Assembly: GCF_000369065.1 (NCBI RefSeq)
Contig: NZ_KB849812.1
Location: 440,804 to 504,803 of the forward strand
Direction: 5' to 3'
Source: Acinetobacter haemolyticus CIP 64.3 = MTCC 9819
Lineage (GTDB): Bacteria; Pseudomonadota; Gammaproteobacteria; Pseudomonadales; Moraxellaceae
Length of the DNA stretch: 64,000 nucleotides
This document shows, one piece after another, positions 37,749 through 46,054 of this stretch (position 1 is its first letter; the number at the start of each line of letters is the position of its first letter). The notes beneath the pieces are model-generated. The model saw only the letters and a program-made list of their open reading frames with translations, did no database searches and was not told the DNA's origin. Made by a program: the position numbers and the translations under genes.

Positions 37749-38447
37749 ATGAAAACGATTTATGCAATTCAAAGTTTGGCATTTGAGGACTTGGGAAGTT
37801 TTGTTCCAGTCCTGAAAGATTTAGGCTATCAAATTCAATATTTACAGCTTGGTGTTGATGTACTGAATGAGGCATTGGCATCGAAACAACCTGTCATTGT
37901 ATTAGGCGGTCCTATTGGCGTATATGAAACTGAAACTTATCCCTACTTAACAGATTTTATTGCAGCACTGACTCAACGTTTAAAAAAGAATTATCCAACT
38001 TTAGGCATTTGTCTGGGTGCACAATTGATTGCCACTGCTTTGGGTGCAGAGGTCTACAAGGGACATGTCAAGGAAATTGGCTGGAGTCGTTTAGTCCTCA
38101 ATAATCAGGGCTTAGCCTCACCATTAAGACATCTGGAAAATGTGCATGTGCTGCATTGGCATGGCGATACATTTGATATTCCCGAATCTGCAAAGCGTTT
38201 AGCAGGTTCAATGTATTACCCAAATCAGGCATTTTCTGTGGGTTTAAATATTCTGGCACTACAGTTCCATGCCGAAGTTGATCCACATACTTTTGAACGC
38301 TGGCTGATCGGACACACGGCTGAATTAAATCAGGCACAGGTTGATATTTTAACCTTACGCCAAGAGAATACATACTATGGCAAACCATTACAGGAAAAAG
38401 CGAACCTGTTACTCCGTGACTGGCTCAGCAATTTAATCCCTGTATAA
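37749..38447 (+). CDS. Class I glutamine amidotransferase-like protein
   Basis: 232 residues. Catalytic Cys is in LGICLGAQLIA, and the His and Glu of the triad in LQFHAEVDPHTFERW, as in GMP synthase-type glutaminase domains and free-standing amidotransferases. It overlaps the aminotransferase end by 4 bases. It could supply ammonia to, or hydrolyse a gamma-glutamyl product of, the same pathway; the IS upstream may be polar on it. Confidence 0.88.
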   Translation: MKTIYAIQSLAFEDLGSFVPVLKDLGYQIQYLQLGVDVLNEALASKQPVIVLGGPIGVYETETYPYLTDFIAALTQRLKKNYPTLGICLGAQLIATALGAEVYKGHVKEIGWSRLVLNNQGLASPLRHLENVHVLHWHGDTFDIPESAKRLAGSMYYPNQAFSVGLNILALQFHAEVDPHTFERWLIGHTAELNQAQVDILTLRQENTYYGKPLQEKANLLLRDWLSNLIPV

Positions 38448-38468
38448 CCCCCTGAGATAGAAATTTTT

Positions 38469-39776
38469 ATGAACATTACAGGCAATACCGCTCAAGATAT
38501 TCAGGATAATATCCGTACACTGATTAAAGAGGGACAGCTTCAAGAGGGCGACTTTTTACCGAGTGTACGGGAATTAGCTGAACAGCTCGGTGTTAATCGT
38601 AATACAGTTGCGGCTGCCTATAAGAATCTAGTTGCGATGGGGATTGTGATCTCCAAAGGACGTTTAGGGACACAGGTTAAATCCTATCAATCTTCACGTC
38701 TATTAGAAGGCTTTCAACCCCTATTACAAGGAACTATTGATTTAGCACATGGCAATCCAAAACGTGAATTGTTGCCTTCTCTCAAGCACATTAATTTAGC
38801 TAATTTTAACTGTGCACTCTATGGGGAAAATATTTACCATCCTGAACTATTAAAAATCACGCAGGAAAAAATATTTGCCGATATTCCACAGAACTTTAGC
38901 ATTGAATTTACTTATGGTGCAGTGGATGCCATCGAAAGGATTCTAGCTACCTACTTGGTTTCATCAGATATGATTGCGGTAGAACAGCCTGGCTTTATCA
39001 CCAGTATTTCTGCCATTGAACAACAACAGTTTAAAATGTATCCCTTTACAGTCAGTGAGCATGGTTTTGATCTCAATGAATTGCTGCAAGCATTACAGGC
39101 AAATGTGCAAGCAGTAATTATTACGCCACGCTCGCAGAATCCGACAGGTTATAGTCTGGACACAGTACAGGCTGAAAAAATTTATAATATCCTTGAAGAC
39201 TATCCGCATGTACTGGTCATTGTCGATGATCATTTCTCATTATTAGCTCAGGCTCAATACCAGCATATTATTCCCCCCTCAACAAAGCACTGGGCACTCA
39301 TTCGTTCAGTATCGAAATATTTATCTCCTGATTTTCGTTTTGCATTTGTATGTTGCGACTCTGAAACTTCAGAAAAACTGCATCTTAAACTAAATGCAGG
39401 TTCAACATGGGTCAGTCATATTATTCAGGAAATGGTTTATCAACTATTCAGCTCAGAACAGTTCCCTGAAACACTACAAACTGCCAAATCTTACTATCAA
39501 CAACAAAATCAAAAATTTGTTCATTATTTACAAAAGTTTAGCATCCCCTGTGCAACCCATTATGATGGGCTAAATGTCTGGTTATCACTCCCTTATGCAG
39601 ATAAAATGACTCAAATTCTACGGCAGCGAGGCTGGTTAGTACGTTCAGGACAAGACTTTAGAGTGAATCAAGATATATCAGCAATCAGAATCAGCACCTC
39701 AGACATGACAGAGGCACAGATGCAGGAATTTTGTCAGCAGCTAAGACAAATTTATGAGGTAGTGGTTAATTTATAA
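38469..39776 (+). CDS. MocR-type regulator 3
   Basis: 435 residues. The GntR winged helix has LPSVRELAEQLGVNRNTVAAAYKNL. The aminotransferase-like domain keeps a PLP Lys in IRSVSKYLSPDFRFAF but is shorter than regulators 1 and 2. It ends the YggS-aminotransferase-amidotransferase operon, so it probably regulates its own operon through the palindrome at 34253-34279. Confidence 0.88.
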   Translation: MNITGNTAQDIQDNIRTLIKEGQLQEGDFLPSVRELAEQLGVNRNTVAAAYKNLVAMGIVISKGRLGTQVKSYQSSRLLEGFQPLLQGTIDLAHGNPKRELLPSLKHINLANFNCALYGENIYHPELLKITQEKIFADIPQNFSIEFTYGAVDAIERILATYLVSSDMIAVEQPGFITSISAIEQQQFKMYPFTVSEHGFDLNELLQALQANVQAVIITPRSQNPTGYSLDTVQAEKIYNILEDYPHVLVIVDDHFSLLAQAQYQHIIPPSTKHWALIRSVSKYLSPDFRFAFVCCDSETSEKLHLKLNAGSTWVSHIIQEMVYQLFSSEQFPETLQTAKSYYQQQNQKFVHYLQKFSIPCATHYDGLNVWLSLPYADKMTQILRQRGWLVRSGQDFRVNQDISAIRISTSDMTEAQMQEFCQQLRQIYEVVVNL

Positions 39777-39880
39777 AAAGGTTTCTACTCTTAAAGAATC
39801 TGGCAATAGTGTTCTTATAGGGCATAGATCCATTATTTCTGACAATACAATTTAAGTAAATCAATAATAGGGACTGCAAT

Positions 39881-41476
39881 ATGATAAAGATTAGAAACTT
39901 TCCAGAAAATGCCCGAATTACCTTTCTCGGCTCTATTTTTAAGGATCATAAAAATAGTGAATGGAATATTCATATTGGTTTAGAAAATCACTATAACCAT
40001 TTAGCCGATTATGAAAAATATATGGTAAGACATGCTCGTTTTTCCAATATGCCACTGTTGGCAAAAAATAGAAGATTTAATCAAACCAAAGACGTCCCCT
40101 CCTACAATGAATCGATCATCACCATTCAAATTGATGATTTTAACAATTGGAAAATAACAACAAATAAATCAGGACAGTACATATTTAGCTACATTGTGAG
40201 CGACTTAAAAGGTACACACAAGGATATTCAAATCCATTTACCACACATAGAACTGGCACGAGTCTTGTTTTTCCATAATGCTTATTTATCTAAGGCAGCT
40301 TTAGATCAAAGAAAGCTAACAACAGAATATTATATTGTCCCAGAAGAACATCAAACCATTATTCACGTTGATGAGTTATGCGACTTTCCACCCAATCAAT
40401 ATGATAGTGTTGGTATGCGTCGCCTACTGTCATGGATATTACTTGATACTGAGGCACGAGCGTCCTATGAAAGTATCTCCAAACATTTTTCGATTGAGCA
40501 AGTTAAAACTAAAACACAAACCTTTTGGAATTTCAATTTTGCACCGCCCTCACTAATAGGGGCTGAAATTACAATGAAAGTTTACTTCAGTGAAAAAAGC
40601 CAACAATATTATGTGAATGAAATCATTGGGATTGCTAATTTACCGACTGATATTTCTAATGAAGTGATTTTTTGTAGTCCAAAATTTACCGTAAAAAATA
40701 GTTATGAAAAAACAGGTGGAAACTCTGGAGGACGTAATACCTCCAACGATGATCCAACCATTGATGATGAAAAAGAAGCGGATAGTGATCGGAAAATTAC
40801 CCAAATTGAATCTCCAAAAATCACTATGTCCCTTGCCAATCCTTATGGAACAAAAAAGGCAACACTTAAACGTTCAGGTAAAAAAGGTATACCGAATCAG
40901 AATGATGTTGAAATTCTACCCGATCATGGTGTGAGTACAGGTGAAGCCACAATCTTTGGTGACATTGGGCGTGGGGAATTTGAGAATGTCCATGATGATA
41001 GTGATGACCTTGAATTTTTCATGAAAAGATTTGAAGCATTCAAAGTCATGGTTGAACAATTTGCATCACAACATCGTATTCAGCCCATCATTCATGTACA
41101 TAAGCTACCTGCGGTCAATCGTTCCAAGCTACATAGAACCCATAATGGTAATCCGAGGTGTATTATTGAAGTCCAACTTAACTTTCAAGGCAAAAAATTT
41201 GTCATTCTGGAAATAGATACCAGCGATAACCTAAAGCCTCTTTCTACACTGATTCTCAAAATCTCAGATACAGACACATGGAACTCATATTTTCCAACTT
41301 TTCGGAAGCAAATCGTTAAACGCTCTTTACGTTGGCCAACCGCTAAATCTCTACAAAATATAGGGATAAGGAAAACCTTTAATCATCCACGAAATCTAGT
41401 TGAAATGGCTGAGTCTGATGAAGAGTTTAAAAATTGGGGGAGACGGTTTGGGGAGGTTTTGGAGACACTTTATTAG
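39881..41476 (+). CDS. tnsE: Target-site selector TnsE
   Basis: In Tn7, TnsE directs insertion into lagging-strand DNA and mobile plasmids. At 531 residues it is close to Tn7 TnsE (538). Recognisable matches along the whole length include FLGSIFKDHKNSEWNIHI near the start, LPHIELARVLFFHNAYL, the acidic linker at about 280-320, LPAVNRSKLHRTHNGNPR, and NHPRNLVEMAESDEEF near the end. AGGGA lies upstream of ATG. Unlike in Tn7, it is not beside tnsD but about 16 kb away with cargo between. Confidence 0.9.
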   Translation: MIKIRNFPENARITFLGSIFKDHKNSEWNIHIGLENHYNHLADYEKYMVRHARFSNMPLLAKNRRFNQTKDVPSYNESIITIQIDDFNNWKITTNKSGQYIFSYIVSDLKGTHKDIQIHLPHIELARVLFFHNAYLSKAALDQRKLTTEYYIVPEEHQTIIHVDELCDFPPNQYDSVGMRRLLSWILLDTEARASYESISKHFSIEQVKTKTQTFWNFNFAPPSLIGAEITMKVYFSEKSQQYYVNEIIGIANLPTDISNEVIFCSPKFTVKNSYEKTGGNSGGRNTSNDDPTIDDEKEADSDRKITQIESPKITMSLANPYGTKKATLKRSGKKGIPNQNDVEILPDHGVSTGEATIFGDIGRGEFENVHDDSDDLEFFMKRFEAFKVMVEQFASQHRIQPIIHVHKLPAVNRSKLHRTHNGNPRCIIEVQLNFQGKKFVILEIDTSDNLKPLSTLILKISDTDTWNSYFPTFRKQIVKRSLRWPTAKSLQNIGIRKTFNHPRNLVEMAESDEEFKNWGRRFGEVLETLY

Positions 41477-41491
41477 TCAAACTATTTGGGA

Positions 41492-41516
41492 AAAGACCAG
41501 CTATTTGCTAGTCTTT
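41492..41516. terminator. Hairpin between tnsE and the effector gene
   Basis: AAAGACCAGC and GCTAGTCTTT pair with one mismatch around TATTT, between two convergent genes, with A- and T-rich flanks. Confidence 0.75.
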
Positions 41517-41532
41517 AAAATTCAATATTAGA

Positions 41533-42450
41533 TTAATGAGATAATACAATTTTTTTAGGACCTAAGGTCTTGATATGATTGCGAAGTGCCGTAGCTAAGT
41601 TAATCACATCAACTTTTTGATCGGACTCAATTTTGTAATCTAAAATCGTTAGCCCCTGTAAATCAGAGGCCAGTTTTACTTTTCCACCTTGTGGTACAGC
41701 GATCAAAGTTCTCGATCTAGAAAGATGCCCCATAAATAGGCCTAATTCAAATATTACATTATCACGAGGGGCTGAATACTCAACGCCCCTAGATGTTGTC
41801 AAATCATCACCTTGCATAATTGCAAGTCCAAAATCAGACTCTTTTACAGCTTGCTCAAGGGCTTCTAGTGTATAAGTACCTGGAGCAAACGCAGCATTCC
41901 AAATAGTTACATCAATTGGGTCATGATTGAAATCCAGTTTAATTTGACGTGCAACCTCTAATGCCTCCACTGTACTAATAATAAAAAGTTTAGGTCTTTC
42001 ATTACACTTGTTAATTAAGTCATTACGCTGAGCAAGTCGTGAGCTTACATCTTTTAGTAAAAACATAGAGACTTCTGGATGTTTTCTAAGAATAGTTTGA
42101 AAGTCATCTGGCTTAATCTTGAGAGCTACAGTTTCTGAAGTAACCAATAATGATGCTGTACGAGCTTGACTTGCATTAATTGCTGATAACTCACCAACAC
42201 TGACATCTTCACCACGTTCATAGGGCAGTACAACACCATTAATATGCAGCTCTACCTTTCCAGCCAAAATGTAATAGACATCTTGATCGTAATCACCCTG
42301 TTTAATAATATATTCCCCTGACTGATAAGATACTACCTCTCCCTTTTCAGCAATATCCTTAGCAATCTCTTGACTTGGAATAGATTTTTGGTTTAACAAT
42401 GCATTAATCACTGCTGTTTCGTTTGAGATAAAACGTTCGATTAGCTTCAT
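41533..42450 (-). CDS. Pycsar-type effector: cyclic nucleotide-binding domain fused to TIR-like domain
   Basis: 305 residues. The CNBD covers about 35-145, with SGEYIIKQGDYDQDVYYILAG and the phosphate-binding-like stretch VGELSAINASQARTAS. The TIR-like domain (CAP12/Pycsar TIR family) covers about 154-300, with RDNVIFELGLFMGHLSRSRTL and candidate catalytic E235, then SDLQGLTILDY. Known PycTIR effectors are switched on by cCMP or cUMP and destroy NAD. It is divergent from the cyclase gene that would make the signal. Confidence 0.9.
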   Translation of the reverse strand: MKLIERFISNETAVINALLNQKSIPSQEIAKDIAEKGEVVSYQSGEYIIKQGDYDQDVYYILAGKVELHINGVVLPYERGEDVSVGELSAINASQARTASLLVTSETVALKIKPDDFQTILRKHPEVSMFLLKDVSSRLAQRNDLINKCNERPKLFIISTVEALEVARQIKLDFNHDPIDVTIWNAAFAPGTYTLEALEQAVKESDFGLAIMQGDDLTTSRGVEYSAPRDNVIFELGLFMGHLSRSRTLIAVPQGGKVKLASDLQGLTILDYKIESDQKVDVINLATALRNHIKTLGPKKIVLSH

Positions 42451-42558
42451 TTTACACCTATGAAATATTACATATTAATCAACATCTTAGTTATGAAAAT
42501 CTTATATAACTGACAATCTATTAGACTGGTTACATAACTTATGGTGGTTTATTCATGT

Positions 42559-42595
42559 AATTCAAGCCAAATAAAATTTTTATTTGGCTTGAATT
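42559..42595. promoter_or_regulatory. 37-base palindrome between effector and cyclase genes
   Basis: Arms 42559-42576 and 42578-42595 are exact reverse complements over 18 bases (AATTCAAGCCAAATAAAA) with a 1-base centre. It could be a strong operator or a leader hairpin 56 bases before the cyclase ATG. Confidence 0.75.
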
Positions 42596-42650
42596 TTGAA
42601 TGTACAACCCTTATCCATGAAGAAGATAATTTTACGGATGGTATTTCATC

Positions 42651-44189
42651 ATGACTAAAGTTTGGAATCATGAAAATGCACTAAATTCTATTGAGAATCG
42701 CTTAAAAGACGTCAACAATATTTCAATTACTGAATATGCCAAACGAAGGGATTTAAGCAAGATTAAAACTGCCGAAGCATGTGTCCTAGATGGGGTTCAT
42801 CTATATATTGATATACTAAATATGGATGGCTTATTAGGTACTACAATCTCTGAGGGAGAAACATGTCATAAGCGTGTATTACAGTTTTTATCCCTACACT
42901 ACCGAGCTATTGATAAGATACTAGAAAGCTGTGGGGCCATCCGTGTTGACTATCATAACCAACGGCTTCATGCAGTTATAACGCAACCTTATAATACAGA
43001 AAGTGATGCAGAATCAAAACGTATTTATAAAGCTGTAGCTATTGCAAAAACCATTTTAGACGTAAGTAACCAACTTGATGATGAACGAGATGAAGACAAT
43101 ACATCTCTTCCCCAAGCAAAAATGAGAGTTGGTATTGATAGCGGAATTGCTTTAACTGTAAACAACGGGCGTAATGGACATCGCGAACCCTTGTTTCTAG
43201 GCGATCCAGCTAATCACGCTGCTAAAATAGCAAGTGGTGGTAACTCATCAGGTATTTTTATGACTAATCGAGCCAGAGAAGTAATTGGTCTCAATCGGGT
43301 TGGTTCAGAAAAAAATACAGCTCTAAATAATATTGATATTAATCAAATTGTTTCACAAACAAAAATTCCTGTAACTGTTGATCAAATTATTGAATGCTGG
43401 CGTAATGATCTAAATTCTCACCCTATTGGTAAGTTTAAATTTACTCGTCAAACACCTCCACTTAAAGATATGGACATTTTGAATCTGACACCAGGAAATT
43501 CAAAACGTCAAGAGGCTGTTTCTATATATGCAGATATTGATGGCTTTACCAACTATGTAACTGAACATATCTATAGCAACCCTGAAGCGGTGGTAAAAGT
43601 ATTGCATGTACTCCGTTCAGAACTTGAACGTGTATTAACAAATGATTTTGGAGGTCGTCGTATTCGCTTTATTGGAGATTGTGTTCATGGCGTAATATGT
43701 GAGGGAACATCACAATCTACTAATATTCCCGAAACTATCACTACTGCTGTAATTTGTGCCAGTGCTATGAGAAGTAGTTTTGACTTAGCACTTGAAATAC
43801 TCGCTCAAAATGGTATTGATACAGGAGATTTAGGTCTACAAATCGGTTTAGAATACGGACCAATTGTTATCAGTCGCTTGGGGAAACAAGGCAATAAAAT
43901 ACGTTGTTGTATCAGCCGTGCTGTTATTGAATCAGAAAATGCTCAAATGCGATGTGATGGGAATCAAACTGCTTTGGGTGAGGCGGCTTACAGACATGCT
44001 CCTGATGATGTCAAAAAATTATTTAACCATCATAGAAAAGCTAATCACCTTGATTACAATGAAATTATTGAGTCTTTGGCTGATTCTAAAAATGCCTCAG
44101 CCACTTCCGTAAAAGAAGCTGCCTATGATAGTGCTTCTACATTAATGCAGAAAGCAAGCACACAAGTTGTAAGACCTTATTGTAAATGA
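42651..44189 (+). CDS. Class III nucleotide cyclase with two cyclase-like domains (Pycsar cyclase-like)
   Basis: 512 residues. The second domain (about 288-455) is a full class III catalytic unit with metal-binding D295 (SIYADIDGFT) and D343 (FIGDCVHGVI), and LQIGLEYGPI. The first domain (about 47-215) has the same fold (LYIDILNMDG, MRVGIDSGIALTV, FLGDPANHAAKIAS) but lacks the second metal Asp, so the pair may fold as a pseudo-heterodimer. Residues 475-512 form a Ser/Ala-rich tail. The divergent CNBD-TIR effector argues for cCMP or cUMP as product; which one cannot be told here. Confidence 0.85.
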   Translation: MTKVWNHENALNSIENRLKDVNNISITEYAKRRDLSKIKTAEACVLDGVHLYIDILNMDGLLGTTISEGETCHKRVLQFLSLHYRAIDKILESCGAIRVDYHNQRLHAVITQPYNTESDAESKRIYKAVAIAKTILDVSNQLDDERDEDNTSLPQAKMRVGIDSGIALTVNNGRNGHREPLFLGDPANHAAKIASGGNSSGIFMTNRAREVIGLNRVGSEKNTALNNIDINQIVSQTKIPVTVDQIIECWRNDLNSHPIGKFKFTRQTPPLKDMDILNLTPGNSKRQEAVSIYADIDGFTNYVTEHIYSNPEAVVKVLHVLRSELERVLTNDFGGRRIRFIGDCVHGVICEGTSQSTNIPETITTAVICASAMRSSFDLALEILAQNGIDTGDLGLQIGLEYGPIVISRLGKQGNKIRCCISRAVIESENAQMRCDGNQTALGEAAYRHAPDDVKKLFNHHRKANHLDYNEIIESLADSKNASATSVKEAAYDSASTLMQKASTQVVRPYCK

Positions 44190-44983
44190 GCTCAATTGAA
44201 CTATTAGTCAGTGCTCTAAACGATACTCCTGACTCTGAAATCATAATTCGGAGTCAAGAGCTTTCTTATTTAAATGTTTTAATTAATTTGAAAAGAGTCG
44301 ATGGTAAAACCGTTCCCTACCAATTAGAGATTCATGCTGTTAAAAATAATAAAGTTGTAGTATCTGAGTTAACCCAGTTATTACCCAAATGTTGTCCAGA
44401 ACGACATATCAATTCAGATGGTACTTTTTGCTTATCTTGGCAGGATGATATTGATTTAAGTATTATTGATATTGAGAAAGCAGCTTTTTGGTGGCAAACA
44501 CTTATTGGCTTCTTACTTAAACAAGAACGAGTTCATAAAAAAAGACAATGGCCTGACCAAAATGCTTGGGCTCATGGTTCAGCAGCCAAATTTCAAAGAG
44601 ATGCTTTATCAGCACTTGATCAAGTTGGAGCAAATTTTAAAACTTTAGTTTTTTCAGACTCTATACAAGTCACTTATCATAAAACTAATAAGGGCAACGG
44701 TAGCTATTATAAAGTATTTAGAAATGGTCTACTATGGTATGTAGTATGGGAAAAATTTCAAAGAGTAGCTATATTAAGACAAAAATGCCTGTGTGGCTCT
44801 AAGAATAGAAAACATTATAAGAGTACTTTGCGAAATTGTAGTAACCAATTGCACCAAAAATATTTTGTTGATTTTGCGATAAACTATTACCATTGGAAAA
44901 TAGAAGAGGCAAATTTTTGGGTAGATTTTAAAGGAAAATCTTGCTGCGGTACTTTAGATGAGTGTCCACTTAAAGAACATTAA
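44186..44983 (+). CDS. E2-like (ubiquitin-conjugating-type) protein with Cys-rich C-terminus
   Basis: 265 residues. CCPERHINSDGTFCLSW (69-85) resembles the E2 core HPN...G...CL, making C82 the candidate catalytic Cys and H74 the conserved His. The Trp-rich part FWWQTLIGFLLKQ and WPDQNAWAHG follows. The C-terminus has CLCGSKNRKHYKSTLRNC (201-218), close to a SEC-C-type zinc motif, and a second Cys cluster CCGTLDEC. The start overlaps the cyclase stop by 4 bases. No E1, JAB protease or ubiquitin-like gene is nearby. The E2 call is by motif only. Confidence 0.6.
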   Translation: MSSIELLVSALNDTPDSEIIIRSQELSYLNVLINLKRVDGKTVPYQLEIHAVKNNKVVVSELTQLLPKCCPERHINSDGTFCLSWQDDIDLSIIDIEKAAFWWQTLIGFLLKQERVHKKRQWPDQNAWAHGSAAKFQRDALSALDQVGANFKTLVFSDSIQVTYHKTNKGNGSYYKVFRNGLLWYVVWEKFQRVAILRQKCLCGSKNRKHYKSTLRNCSNQLHQKYFVDFAINYYHWKIEEANFWVDFKGKSCCGTLDECPLKEH

Positions 44984-45000
44984 ATATACCTAAAAATTTA

Positions 45001-45146
45001 GGATGATACTTTATTACTGATTTTAGTAAAATTTTAGAATCAGACCAAATTATACGATGATACTTTATTTTTTAAACAGTTTTGTTAAAAACCTAAAATC
45101 AACAACTTATGTTAATTTCAGGATGCAACTTTATTACTTAACCACA
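45001..45146 (-). repeat. Left end with three dispersed TnsB-binding sites
   Basis: GGATGATACTTTATTACT (45001), CGATGATACTTTATTTTT (45055) and GGATGCAACTTTATTACT (45121) are inverted relative to the right-end sites and spaced 54 and 66 bases. Dispersed sites resemble the Tn7 left end. Confidence 0.85.
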
Positions 45147-45153
45147 TTTCAAC

Positions 45154-45173
45154 ACCTCCTTTTATCTTTTTTT
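45154..45173 (+). terminator. Right arm and T-run of the split glmS terminator
   Basis: ACCTCCTTTTATCT (45154-45167) followed by a T-run. Its partner arm is at 17714-17727 on the other side of the transposon. Confidence 0.9.
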
Positions 45174-45191
45174 ATCTATGCTGCCCAGCTT

Positions 45192-45830
45192 TTAAGCAAC
45201 ATAACGTGTTGTTTTATGATTCAATAAAATAATCGAATTTAAGATCACTACACCCAATATTGAAATTAAAATGAGATGCCATTCCACAAAAAATAAAGAC
45301 GTTAATAAAATGGCAACATCTATTCCCATTTGTACCTTTCCAGCAGGCAACTGAAAGCGCTCTTGCAAATACAGTACCAACAAATTAATTCCACCTAAGC
45401 TAGAACGATGTCTAAATAGAATTAAAAAACTGACGCCCATCAACACATTCGCGAAAACGGTTGCATAGATCGGATGTACAGTCGAAAGCTGTACAAAGTG
45501 AGGAATGATTTCAGTAAAACCCGCCAATAAAGCAACTGCAATAAAGGTCTTGACCACCAAAGCCAGTCCCATTTTTTTATACGCAAAATAATAAAAAGGG
45601 ATATTAATCAAGAAAAATAAAATTCCGAACTGAACATCAGTAATGTAATGAATTAACAATGATAAACCCGCAGTTCCACCTGTCATGATTCCTGCTTGTT
45701 TCAACAAGATCATGGCAAAAGAAAGAATAAATGTGCCAATTAACATCGCAAGTGCATCTTCTATCTTGGAATGTTGCTCAACCACAGGCGCGACGGCACT
45801 TACCAAAGATATATTTTGCTCGGTATTCAT
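45192..45830 (-). CDS. YitT-family membrane protein
   Basis: About 212 residues from MNTEQNISLVSAVAP; an ATG 21 codons earlier is possible and neither has a strong ribosome binding site. Five hydrophobic segments and LKQAGIMTGGTAGLSLLIHYI are typical of YitT/DUF161 proteins, of uncertain transport function. It converged on glmS before the transposon arrived, and with it lost its half of the shared terminator. Confidence 0.85.
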   Translation of the reverse strand: MNTEQNISLVSAVAPVVEQHSKIEDALAMLIGTFILSFAMILLKQAGIMTGGTAGLSLLIHYITDVQFGILFFLINIPFYYFAYKKMGLALVVKTFIAVALLAGFTEIIPHFVQLSTVHPIYATVFANVLMGVSFLILFRHRSSLGGINLLVLYLQERFQLPAGKVQMGIDVAILLTSLFFVEWHLILISILGVVILNSIILLNHKTTRYVA

Positions 45831-46054
45831 ACGGGAAAAACTCAATAGGAGAACAACACAGGGAGAGACATCTTTCAAAGAAAGATGTGGCATATTTGAT
45901 CATTTTTATTTAATTTTCGCAATTTATTCTTATATTTTTATCATAAATGCAATTTATGTTCATAATAATAGATTGGGTATGTACTGCCCCATTTTAATGC
46001 AATGGTGCTTTACGACCTATCTAGCCATCCGAGTTGCACGTATTATAATGTGGG

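Larger units (their letters stand above)
35288..37752 (+). pseudogene. Class III aminotransferase interrupted by an IS3-family element
   Basis: Coding parts are 35288-36186 and 37464-37752. Joining them across the IS and one copy of the CAG duplication restores an unbroken 395-residue frame (VNDRGYKLLDLL at the join). The first part has the acetylornithine/ornithine aminotransferase-type signatures FCNSGTEANEAAIKIARAYG and LLILDEIQCGLGRTGTWF, and the PLP Lys in TIAKGLANGVPIG. As it stands the protein lacks about 95 C-terminal residues and is probably inactive. Its 3' end overlaps the amidotransferase gene by 4 bases. Confidence 0.93.
17732..45146. mobile_element. Tn7-like transposon, 27.4 kb, inserted downstream of glmS
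   Basis: Ends are TGTATGAGAG... (glmS-proximal) and ...TTAACCACA (distal), flanked by the 5-bp duplication TTTCA. Each end has three copies of a TnsB-type site around GTAATAAAGTATCATC. tnsA-D lie beside the glmS-proximal end and tnsE is near the distal end. All five transposition proteins look full length, with catalytic residues in place for TnsA, TnsB and TnsC. Cargo fills two slots: metabolic genes between tnsD and tnsE, and a Pycsar-like module between tnsE and the distal end. No Cas genes are present. Confidence 0.96.

Noticed and set aside
37749..38447. GMP synthase (guaA) assignment
   Set aside because: Only the glutaminase-type domain is present; the synthetase part is missing, so a free-standing amidotransferase is the safer call.
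17732..45146. CRISPR-associated transposon (CAST)
   Set aside because: No Cas gene or array is present; TnsD and the glmS target explain the insertion.
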